Source: an uncultured Clostridia bacterium (GTDB taxonomy: Bacteria; Bacillota; Clostridia; Christensenellales; Borkfalkiaceae). From it: a DNA stretch of 5,368 nucleotides. Under the pieces are notes generated by a model. It was not told the DNA's origin, made no database searches, and saw nothing but the letters and a program-made list of their open reading frames with translations. Below are positions 1 through 5,368 of the stretch, piece after piece. The DNA lies in contig URMI01000095.1 of NCBI GenBank assembly GCA_900548845.1, positions 1 to 5,368 on the forward strand, read 5' to 3'. A program made the position numbers and the translations under genes. How positions within the stretch are numbered: the stretch's first letter is position 1; the number at the start of each line of letters is the position of its first letter.

Positions 1-19
1 ACGTGTGCTCTTCCGATCT
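1..19. other. Illumina adapter remnant (non-genomic)
   Basis: The first 19 bases, ACGTGTGCTCTTCCGATCT, are identical to the 3' end of the standard Illumina TruSeq read-2 adapter. The match stops exactly at base 19. From base 20 the reverse strand continues as ordinary AraC-family coding sequence (the residues KEQTG of the second helix-turn-helix). Reading the regulator's frame on through these bases would append the spurious residues RSEEHT. This is library contamination left at the contig end and should be trimmed. Adapter identity is from memory of the published oligo. Confidence 0.96.
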
Positions 20-1219
20 GCCCGTCTGCTCCTTGAAGAGCTTCTGAAAATAACTCTGCGAGGAAAAGTCGAAGTACCCCGAAATTTCCGCGAGCGACTT
101 ATCGGTAAAGCGCAAAAAGCGCTTGGCTTCGATGATCTTCTGGCGGTTGATGTACTGCGAAATGCCCATGCCGACCTCTTCCTTGAACTTGCGCGAAAGG
201 TACGCCCTGCTCGTCTTTGTGAGCTTTGCGAGATCGTCGAGCCCGATCTTTTCCGAAAGGTTCTGCTGGATATAGGCGACGGCGCGGTCGATGGTGGGGT
301 TGCCCGTATGGCGGCACTGCAATTCCTTGATGCGCTGCGCAAACTCCATCGTGATGCTGTAACGGATATGGAAGAGCTGCGAAATGGTGGTGCACTCTTC
401 CGTCTGGCGGATGTAGATATCGCGGAGGGAGAGCACTTCCTCGGGGCTGAGCTCGGTCGAAAGCACCGCGCTCGTGACGATGGCGATGGATGCGATCATG
501 GCATTTTTCACTTCGCGGATCTCTTCGGGCGATTCCGTGGTCGCTGCGGGCATGGCAACGCGCATCCAGTACGATTTGAGCTGATCGTGCATCCCGTTGG
601 TGATGTAGTAGAGGATGAGCTGTTCGCTCGCCGCATAGTTCGTAGACGGCGATCTTTCTTCGAGCGCCGCCTCTTCCTTTGCTCTGAGCGTCTCTTTCCC
701 GACCGTCTCATTCAGCTTCCGCGCGAGCAGGACGCTGAGCTTGTCCTCAAGTTCGCTCTCGTCCGCCTCTTCGCCGCGCACGGCGTTGACGGCGCCGACG
801 GTGAGCGCCAGAAAACAGGCGTCGTGCATCACGGGGATGCAGGCAAGATAGGCGTGCAGGGGAGCCGCCAGCTTTTTGTCGAAGGAGATGTGCTGCTCCT
901 TTTCCAGCTTTTCGATGGCTTCCTGCATGGTGAGCGGCCCGATGGGCAGCGAATGCGAGGGCCCCAAAACGACATTGAGCCCGTTCTCGTCGTCGCGGAC
1001 GCAGGCAAGCGCGAACACGCTGTCCGTCACGGCAAACGAGACGGGGGCGTCCGAACGAAGCAGCGCCTTCATCGGAAGCTCTAAAAACGCCTCCTCGTCC
1101 TCTTTGAGATCGCTCGGCCCGAAGGCACAAAGCAGCTCCTCCCCGCGGAAGATGCGCACGGGGATGTGCGAGCTTAAATACAGGTTGCTGCAATACTGCC
1201 GTAAAATTTGTTCTTTCAT
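20..1219 (-). CDS. AraC-family transcriptional regulator, 3' end missing
   Basis: This is a DNA-binding regulator, 400 codons visible, with the C-terminus lost at the contig edge. The N-terminus is MKEQILRQYCSNLYLSS. The C-terminal AraC domain starts near residue 307 (NPTIDRAVAYIQQNLSEKIG). Its first helix-turn-helix is around residues 327-348 (LDDLAKLTKTSRAYLSRKFK), followed by the linker helix ISQYINRQKIIEAKRFL. The second begins near 374 (SLAEISGYFDFSSQSYFQKL) and is cut at KEQTG, so only about 10-20 residues should be missing. Residues 1-300 hold no receiver domain, cupin signature or membrane segment that I can recognise. The overall plan resembles the long single-component AraC regulators of Bacillota. 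The ATG at 1219 is supported by GAGGG at 1234-1230, 10 bases upstream, and by a consensus promoter. The gene is divergent from the sugar importer, so it probably regulates that operon (inference). The ligand is unknown. Confidence 0.93.
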
Positions 1220-1246
1220 TTGTGATTTTCCCTCAATATCGGTATC

Positions 1247-1275
1247 ATTATAAACAAAAGGCAATATTTTGTCAA
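1247..1275 (-). promoter_or_regulatory. Consensus sigma-A promoter of the araC-type gene
   Basis: On the minus strand, TTGACA (1275-1270) and TATAAT (1252-1247) are separated by exactly 17 bases, a perfect match to the housekeeping sigma-70/sigma-A consensus. Transcription would begin near 1240, leaving a leader of about 20 bases that contains GAGGG before the ATG at 1219. A perfect promoter on a regulator gene implies strong basal transcription unless it is repressed, for example by autoregulation (inference). Confidence 0.85.
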
Positions 1276-1278
1276 ATA
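1265..1278. promoter_or_regulatory. Small dyad over the araC -35, possible operator
   Basis: TATTT-TGTC-AAATA is a 5-bp inverted repeat with a 4-base centre. It covers the -35 element of the regulator's promoter and lies in the middle of the divergent control region. A protein bound here could block the regulator's promoter and influence the divergent one. The repeat is short and A/T-only in its arms, so chance occurrence in this AT-rich stretch is quite possible. Confidence 0.25.
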
Positions 1279-1295
1279 GGTATAAAGATTAAAAT
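1269..1295 (+). promoter_or_regulatory. Candidate promoter of the transporter operon
   Basis: On the plus strand, TTGTCA (1269-1274) and TAAAAT (1290-1295) each match the sigma-A consensus at five of six positions, but the 15-base spacing is shorter than optimal. It would share its -35 bases with the opposite promoter. A second TAAAAT at 1316-1321 has no good -35 partner. A suboptimal promoter would suit activation by an AraC-type regulator, but this assignment is weak. Confidence 0.3.
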
Positions 1296-1340
1296 ACACA
1301 TCGGTTAAAAAAATGTAAAATAAGGGCACACAAACGTGAT

Positions 1341-1348
1341 AAGGAGGT
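1341..1348 (+). promoter_or_regulatory. Strong ribosome binding site fixing the first permease start
   Basis: AAGGAGGT lies 6 bases before the ATG at 1355. It decides between this start and the internal ATG at 1493 (Met47), which has only AAGGA four bases upstream. The long N-terminal extension of the permease is therefore probably translated. Confidence 0.85.
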
Positions 1349-1354
1349 CATCAT

Positions 1355-2446
1355 ATGGTGAAAACTTCGCCCGGGGCCGCGGATACCGCCGTCGAGGAAG
1401 AGCTCATCCTTTCGGGATCGGAAGAGGGCGCCCTCGCAGCCCCCGGTACGGAAGCTGCTCCCGTGTCCGACGCGGCTGCCGTCAAGGAAAATATGGCGCG
1501 GATCAAAAAGATCGGCCATGTGCCGTGGAAGAAGGACTTCAAGACCAATTGGGTCATCTACTGTCTCTTCCTTCCCGTGCTCGTCTGGCTCATCCTCTTC
1601 CATTATCTGCCCATCGGCTTCAGTATCCCGCTCGCTTTCAAGGACTACAAAGATTATCTCGGTATCTTCAACAGCCCCTGGAACGGATGGGAAAACTTCA
1701 AGTACCTGTTCACGGGCGGCGGCGTGGGAGGGAGCGAGTTCCTGCTCGCACTGCGCAACACCTTCGCGATCGGCGGGCTCAATCTGACGATCGGCTTCAT
1801 CGTCCCCGTCCTCTTCGCGCTGCTCGTCTCGCAGCTTCGCTTCAAGAAGTACAAGCGCGTCTGTCAGATGCTCTCGTATCTTCCCAACTTCGTCGCATCC
1901 GTCGTCATCGTCCAGATCATGCAGAACCTGCTCGATCGCGACGGCGCGCTCACGATGATGTTCCACAACCTCTTCGGCGCGCCCAACACCAATTGGCTTG
2001 CAGACGATACGCCCGCCTTCTGGGGCTGGTACATCCTGTTCTCCGTGTGGCAGGGCTTCGGGTACGGCTCCATTACCTATGTCTCGGCGATCTCCAACAT
2101 CAGCGAAGATCTCTACGAGGCAGCCGCCATCGACGGTGCGAACCGCTGGCAGATGATGTGGAAAATCACGCTCCCCGGCATCATGCCTATGATCCTCATG
2201 CTTTGGCTTTTGCAGATCGGCGTCGTCTTCAAGGTGGGCTTCGATGAATACCCCTTTGTCCTTCACGACGTCAGACGCAAAAAGGCAGCCGTGTGGGACG
2301 AGGAGCACCTCTTCCTTGCTCCCCATGTGGCACGTCCTCATGTCGTCGTTTTCAGACGGCCGCTCCATCTTCTATTACAGCGGCATCGCCTTTGTCCCGG
2401 AAGGGGGGTTCACCTTCCGTGCCTACGAGGAACTCTTCTCCTTTGA
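1355..2446 (+). CDS. LplB-type ABC sugar permease, C-terminus lost by frameshift/deletion
   Basis: This is an inner-membrane permease of an LplB-like (CUT1) carbohydrate importer; its family normally has six membrane segments. Residues 1-60 form an unusual Ala/Glu/Pro-rich cytoplasmic extension. Similarity runs from about residue 61 (KDFKTNWVIYCLFLPVLVWL, TM1) through later segments near 138-159, 172-195 and 220-245, to the ATPase-coupling EAA loop at 255-274 (EAAAIDGA, then KITLP) and TM5 (277-296, ending KVGFDE). After about residue 298 family resemblance stops. The usual tail of roughly 50-60 residues, containing TM6, is absent. Residues 307-316 (RRKKAAVWDE) instead look like the cytoplasmic N-terminus of the next permease, and the rest, to the stop at 2446, is an out-of-frame reading of that gene. 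As assembled the protein should not be functional. The cause is either a real deletion or an assembly error. The start at 1355 is supported by AAGGAGGT. Confidence 0.85.
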   Translation: MVKTSPGAADTAVEEELILSGSEEGALAAPGTEAAPVSDAAAVKENMARIKKIGHVPWKKDFKTNWVIYCLFLPVLVWLILFHYLPIGFSIPLAFKDYKDYLGIFNSPWNGWENFKYLFTGGGVGGSEFLLALRNTFAIGGLNLTIGFIVPVLFALLVSQLRFKKYKRVCQMLSYLPNFVASVVIVQIMQNLLDRDGALTMMFHNLFGAPNTNWLADDTPAFWGWYILFSVWQGFGYGSITYVSAISNISEDLYEAAAIDGANRWQMMWKITLPGIMPMILMLWLLQIGVVFKVGFDEYPFVLHDVRRKKAAVWDEEHLFLAPHVARPHVVVFRRPLHLLLQRHRLCPGRGVHLPCLRGTLLL

Positions 2447-3113
2447 AGACGGCCTCATCTGGACGGGTTACATGAACACCATCCTCTATGTCATCGGCAC
2501 GCTCGCGGTGGGGCTCGTCCTCAACGTGCTCGCAGGGTACTGTCTCTCGCGCAAGACCAAGCTCGGCGGCGTCATGTCGGCGCTGTGTGTGTTCACCGTC
2601 ATCTTCTCGGCAGGTCAGGGCCCCACGTTCTACGTCGTCGATATGCTCGGGCTCACGCAGACCCGCTTCGCCGTCATCCTTACGGAATGCACGATGGGCA
2701 TGTACATGATCATCGGCGCGATGGCGTTCCGCTCCGTCCCCGAAGAGACGGTGGAATCCGCCAAGCTCGAAGGCGCGGGGCATCTTCGCATCATGTTCAG
2801 CATCATGCTCCCGCAGTGCTTCTCCCTCTTCATGGTCACGGTGCTCTTCACGTTCGTCGCGGCGTGGAACTCCTTCATCGGGGCGCGCCTTTATAACGCG
2901 GGCATCACCGACCTGTATCCTTTGCAGCTCATCCTGCAGCGCATCAAGGAAAGTTCCGACCGCGTCGCCTCGCAGATCGGCAACGCCAATTGGGCGCGCT
3001 ATCCCATGCAGTTCGCGGGCGTCATCGCCGCGACGCTGCCCATCATGGTCATCATGCCCTTCTTCCAGAAGCAACTCGAATCGGGCGCGCTCGGCGGCGC
3101 CGTCAAGGGCTGA
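2244..3113 (+). CDS. LplC/YtcP-type ABC sugar permease, N-terminus lost
   Basis: This is the second membrane subunit of the importer. Family-like sequence begins only at residue 25 of this reading (LLPMWHVLMSSFSDG), in the segment just after TM1. The first 24 residues are an out-of-frame reading of other coding sequence and do not resemble a permease. Membrane segments follow near 79-100, 110-130, 145-165, 190-212 and 255-275. The EAA loop is ESAKLEGA at 171-178 with IMLPQ at 187-191, and the protein ends LGGAVKG, as is common in this family. TM1 and a proper start are missing. The frame is +1 relative to the upstream permease, overlapping it by about 200 bases, which is unnatural for these genes. 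The ATG at 2244 has AAGGTGG at 2231-2237, which looks fortuitous because it encodes the upstream KVG. ATGs at 2325 and 2340 are alternatives without a good binding site. The body of the gene is intact to the TGA. Confidence 0.83.
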   Translation: MNTPLSFTTSDAKRQPCGTRSTSSLLPMWHVLMSSFSDGRSIFYYSGIAFVPEGGFTFRAYEELFSFEDGLIWTGYMNTILYVIGTLAVGLVLNVLAGYCLSRKTKLGGVMSALCVFTVIFSAGQGPTFYVVDMLGLTQTRFAVILTECTMGMYMIIGAMAFRSVPEETVESAKLEGAGHLRIMFSIMLPQCFSLFMVTVLFTFVAAWNSFIGARLYNAGITDLYPLQLILQRIKESSDRVASQIGNANWARYPMQFAGVIAATLPIMVIMPFFQKQLESGALGGAVKG

Positions 3114-3133
3114 TCTCAAACGCATCGAATTTT

Positions 3134-3140
3134 AAGGAGG
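3134..3140 (+). promoter_or_regulatory. Ribosome binding site of the solute-binding protein
   Basis: A perfect AAGGAGG sits 7 bases before the ATG at 3148, in the 34-base gap after the permease stop. It supports high translation, as expected for a binding protein needed in excess over its permeases. Confidence 0.9.
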
Positions 3141-3147
3141 AAAAGAT

Positions 3148-5127
3148 ATGAAACGCAGCAAACTCATCGCTCTCACGCTTTCGGGCGTGCTCGCACTCTC
3201 GTCCGCAGCCATTCTTGCAGGCTGCGGCGGCAAGAGCAAAGCCACCTTCACCTGGTACCTCACGGCAGGGGAGGACGGCTACTATTCCGATTACGAGGAT
3301 AACCCCGTCATCGAATACATCATGGAGAATATGCAGTTCGAAGGCTCGGACGGCGAAATGAAGAACATCGCCTTCGATTTCTTCCAGCCGACCACCACCG
3401 AAAACGCCCGCTCCGAATTCAACCAGAAGTACATGAGCGGCAATTGGGAAGACGTCATCGATCCCACGATGAGCCGCGGCATCACCGACATGTATGAAGC
3501 CGGCGTCGTCGCCGACCTCACGCCCTACATCACCGACCGCGAGCTCATGCCCAACCTCAACGCCTATCTCGACGCCCATCCCGAATACCGCGCTCTCATG
3601 CAGACGCAGACGAAGGACGGCGCAAAGTATCTCTCCATTCCCACCTTCAAAGACTCCATCAGCTACGAATCGCAGTCCTTCGGCTTCAACTATCGCCGCG
3701 ACCTTCTCGTCAGATACGGCGTGCAGCCCGATGAATTTTACGATCCCATGACGGACGAAGCGCCCACGGCAAACCCCAAGGCTGGGCAGAAGTTCCAGGG
3801 GCATTACACCGTCAATCTGGACGGCACGAAGCGCAGCGATCCCATGTCGCAGGATACGACGCTCCCCGAAGGTGCCAACGGCCAGAGCTGGGAGGACGAC
3901 GTCACCTTCCCCAGCGGTCATTCCGATCCCGTTTATATCTCCGACTGGATGTGGATGTTCGAAACGTATGAAACGGCATACGAGGCGATGGGCATCGAGC
4001 CCGCCTACATGATGTCTCTCTTCTATCCGGGCTACAACGCCAACGGCGACCTTTCCTCGGGCTTCGGCGGGGGCGGCGTGCTCTGGTATAAGGATGAAGA
4101 CGACAACTGTCAGTTCGGCGCGGCAGGCACGGGCTTCAGGGCATATCTCGAATGCATGAATGATTGGTATTCCCGCGGCTGGGTCTGCAACACCTTCAAC
4201 GAAGACACTTCTCCCTTCTATCAGATCGACCTCGACCTCGTCGCCAACGGCACCGTGCCCCTTTGGATGGGCGGTTCCAACTTCGGCACCGCCATCCAGA
4301 GCTCCGAACCGGGCTATGAGGCAGCGGCGGGCGCCGTTGTATATCTTGCGGCAACGCCCATCAACGACATCCCCGGCTACGACGGCAACCCCTCGACGAG
4401 CGACTACTCCACGCAGGCGACCGCCGAAGAGGCAAAAGAGGCAATGAACGGCGGTTCGGGCAGCGAGTATATGCTCCAGATCCCTTACTGTATGTTCCAG
4501 GCAGAAGACTTTTCGCAGGGCGTCGTCATCAGCAAGGCGGCGGCAGAGAGCAAGGATATGGAAGTTCTCATGCGCTTCTTCGACTTTTTATACAGCGAAG
4601 AGGGCTCCGTCCTCACGACGCTCGGTCTCAGCGCCGAACAGGCAGAAGGCAGCCGCTACTATGAAGATTACGGCCTCACGAACGGCGCCTACACCGTGAA
4701 TTCTGACGGCACCTACACCTTCGATCAGATCCTCGAACAGAACGTCGGCGAGATCCGCTCCGCCATGGTGGCAGGCCGCATCCCCGGCATCCGCTGCGAG
4801 AGCAAGATCACCTACACCTTCCCTGAACCCTACATCAACGGCCGCCAGCAGTGGCTCAAATACAAGGCGACGGGCTTCATCGGCGGCATCCTCAACGGTC
4901 AGAGAACGGCGGAGGAGACGGACGTCATTGAAACGGTCAAGGCCGCCGTCGAGCAGAACTACCTTTACAAGGAAGTCTACAAGTTCATCAAGGGCGAGCG
5001 TTCGCTCGAAAACGCCGAGTGGACGAGCTTTGCCCGCGACGTCATGAACTACTCCTACACGGGCGTCAGCGTCAGCGATGCCACCGCTGCATATCAGGCA
5101 GAATTCGACCGTCTGTATCGCGGCTAA
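3148..5127 (+). CDS. LplA/YtcQ-type extracellular solute-binding lipoprotein
   Basis: This is the substrate-binding component of the importer, exported and lipid-anchored outside the membrane. The signal peptide has a basic start (MKRSK), a hydrophobic core and a lipobox LAGC with Cys26 as the lipidated residue. The mature protein starts with a Gly/Lys/Ser linker and then TFTWYLTAGEDGYYSDYEDN, like the first strand of family-1-type sugar-binding proteins. Other familiar elements are YLSIPTFKDS near 161-170, FGFNYRRDLLVRYGV near 179-193, and the helix AYLECMNDWYSRGW near 333-346. Many exposed Trp and Tyr residues suit stacking against sugar rings. At 659 residues it is longer than the roughly 500-560 I expect for this family, so it may have insertions; the frame is open throughout with no sign of damage. 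The gene follows the permeases in the same direction. The substrate cannot be named; an oligosaccharide is most likely. Confidence 0.92.
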   Translation: MKRSKLIALTLSGVLALSSAAILAGCGGKSKATFTWYLTAGEDGYYSDYEDNPVIEYIMENMQFEGSDGEMKNIAFDFFQPTTTENARSEFNQKYMSGNWEDVIDPTMSRGITDMYEAGVVADLTPYITDRELMPNLNAYLDAHPEYRALMQTQTKDGAKYLSIPTFKDSISYESQSFGFNYRRDLLVRYGVQPDEFYDPMTDEAPTANPKAGQKFQGHYTVNLDGTKRSDPMSQDTTLPEGANGQSWEDDVTFPSGHSDPVYISDWMWMFETYETAYEAMGIEPAYMMSLFYPGYNANGDLSSGFGGGGVLWYKDEDDNCQFGAAGTGFRAYLECMNDWYSRGWVCNTFNEDTSPFYQIDLDLVANGTVPLWMGGSNFGTAIQSSEPGYEAAAGAVVYLAATPINDIPGYDGNPSTSDYSTQATAEEAKEAMNGGSGSEYMLQIPYCMFQAEDFSQGVVISKAAAESKDMEVLMRFFDFLYSEEGSVLTTLGLSAEQAEGSRYYEDYGLTNGAYTVNSDGTYTFDQILEQNVGEIRSAMVAGRIPGIRCESKITYTFPEPYINGRQQWLKYKATGFIGGILNGQRTAEETDVIETVKAAVEQNYLYKEVYKFIKGERSLENAEWTSFARDVMNYSYTGVSVSDATAAYQAEFDRLYRG

Positions 5128-5136
5128 CACATTTGG

Positions 5137-5161
5137 CTCCTCCCGCTTCGTGCGGGAGGGG
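5137..5161 (+). terminator. GC-rich hairpin after the binding-protein gene, no T-tract
   Basis: CTCCTCCCGC and GCGGGAGGGG pair over 10 bp (one T-G wobble) around the loop TTCGT, starting 9 bases after the TAA. The sequence that follows (GAACTTCAAAAAGGAG) has no run of T, so it is not a standard intrinsic terminator. The next gene's ribosome binding site lies 10 bases after the hairpin. It more likely protects the 3' end of the binding-protein message or partly attenuates read-through, a familiar arrangement downstream of binding-protein genes (inference). Confidence 0.7.
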
Positions 5162-5170
5162 AACTTCAAA

Positions 5171-5176
5171 AAGGAG
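5171..5176 (+). promoter_or_regulatory. Ribosome binding site of the downstream lipoprotein
   Basis: AAGGAG lies 6 bases before the ATG at 5183. It fixes the start of the last, truncated gene, whose first residues make a credible signal peptide. Confidence 0.85.
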
Positions 5177-5182
5177 ATCACC

Positions 5183-5368
5183 ATGAAAAAATCTGCTAAA
5201 CTTCTTATTTCCTTGACTCTCACCGCAAGCCTCGCGCTTTCGGGCATCCTTGCAGCCTGCACCGATCCCGAAAATCCCGATGACCCCTGCACCGAGCACG
5301 TCGATGCGAACGGCGACGGCGTCTGCGACAACTGCGGCGAAACGGTTTCCACCCCCGAGCCCGCAGAA
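5183..5368 (+). CDS. Lipoprotein with CxxH...DGVCDNCG motif, 5' part only
   Basis: Sixty-two codons are visible before the window ends in frame. The signal peptide (MKKSAKLLISLTLTASLALS) ends in a lipobox LAAC, so Cys26 should be lipidated and the protein held on the outer membrane face. A Pro/Asp/Glu-rich linker follows, then C36-T-E-H39-V-D-A-N-G-D-G-V-C48-D-N-C51-G. This combines a CxxH...CxxC set that could bind zinc with a DANGDG run like a calcium loop. Short Cys-rich HxDxNxDGxCDxCG modules of this kind are recurrent in surface proteins of Bacillota, usually next to linkers or larger domains, and do not define a function. The signal peptide resembles that of the upstream binding protein. 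Position after the importer suggests a role in glycan capture or breakdown, or a second binding protein, but the remainder is needed to tell. Confidence 0.8.
   Translation, partial: MKKSAKLLISLTLTASLALSGILAACTDPENPDDPCTEHVDANGDGVCDNCGETVSTPEPAE

Noticed and set aside
5..1084. Long plus-strand open frame (359 codons) opposite the AraC gene
   Set aside because: It starts with GTG inside the adapter remnant, has no ribosome binding site, reads as Arg/Asp/Glu/His-rich sequence with no family resemblance, and lies antisense to a clear AraC protein. It stays open because of the regulator's biased codon use.
1336..2247. Overlapping 303-codon plus-strand frame inside the first permease
   Set aside because: Its translation is Arg/His/Ser-rich without membrane segments, while the other frame gives a textbook permease with an EAA loop and the better ribosome binding site.
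2274..2290. Programmed frameshift at the A-rich run CAAAAAGG joining the two permeases
   Set aside because: A slip on an A-AAA-AAG-like run would shift by -1, but joining these frames needs +1 (or -2). Protein segments are also missing on both sides, so deletion explains the junction better.
1289..2368. Minus-strand open frame of 359 codons opposite the first permease
   Set aside because: The translation is a low-complexity Asp/Glu/His/Arg mix typical of the antisense of GC-rich coding sequence, and the frame runs through the divergent control region.
3103..3921. Minus-strand frame of 272 codons opposite the binding-protein gene
   Set aside because: Antisense shadow: no ribosome binding site, no recognisable domain, and it overlaps a clearly coding lipoprotein gene.
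5137..5175. Canonical intrinsic terminator after the binding-protein gene
   Set aside because: The stem is good, but no T-run follows on either strand, and a same-direction gene with its own binding site begins 22 bases later.
4588..5352. Minus-strand frame of 254 codons across the end of the binding protein and the next lipoprotein
   Set aside because: It would cross the hairpin and two well-supported genes and shows no family features.
1..5368. CRISPR array, tRNA, rRNA, insertion sequence or phage features
   Set aside because: No regularly spaced repeats, tRNA-like cloverleaf, rRNA-like segments, transposase motifs or terminal inverted repeats were seen anywhere in the window.

Overview
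The window looks like a short contig, or one end of a contig, from a moderately GC-rich Bacillota (Clostridia-type) bacterium, plausibly a gut metagenome assembly. The taxonomic signs are strong AAGGAGG-type ribosome binding sites, an LplA/LplB/LplC-type (YtcQ/LplB/YtcP-like) carbohydrate importer, two lipoprotein signal peptides, an AraC-type regulator and a preference for C- or G-ending codons. This assignment is inferred from style, not from a marker gene. Bases 1-19 are not genomic: they match the 3' end of the Illumina TruSeq read-2 adapter, so the left edge is an untrimmed assembly end.

Layout. (1) Bases 20-1219, minus strand: an AraC-family regulator of at least 400 codons, complete at its N-terminus and cut by the contig edge inside its second helix-turn-helix. 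(2) Bases 1220-1354: an AT-rich divergent control region. On the minus strand it carries a perfect TTGACA-17-TATAAT promoter for the regulator, and on the plus strand a strong Shine-Dalgarno site for the transporter genes. (3) Bases 1355-3113, plus strand: the two permeases of a CUT1-like ABC importer, LplB-type then LplC/YtcP-type. The junction between them is damaged. The first permease loses its last membrane segment and its own stop, the second loses its start and first membrane segment, and the reading frame changes. (4) Bases 3148-5127: a 659-residue lipoprotein solute-binding protein that looks intact. (5) Bases 5137-5161: a 10-bp GC-rich hairpin with no following T-tract. (6) Bases 5183-5368: the start of a second lipoprotein with a Cys/His and DxNxDG motif just after its lipobox, cut by the window end.

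How the genes fit together. The binding protein would be anchored to the outer face of the membrane and pass an oligosaccharide to the permease pair. No ATPase is encoded here. Importers of this type in Bacillota commonly borrow a shared MsmX-like ATPase encoded elsewhere, so its absence is not surprising. The divergent AraC regulator probably controls the operon. The hairpin after the binding-protein gene may raise binding-protein mRNA relative to the downstream lipoprotein.

I found no convincing new system. The points most worth checking are the adapter at the edge, the broken permease junction and the truncated Cys/Asp-motif lipoprotein.
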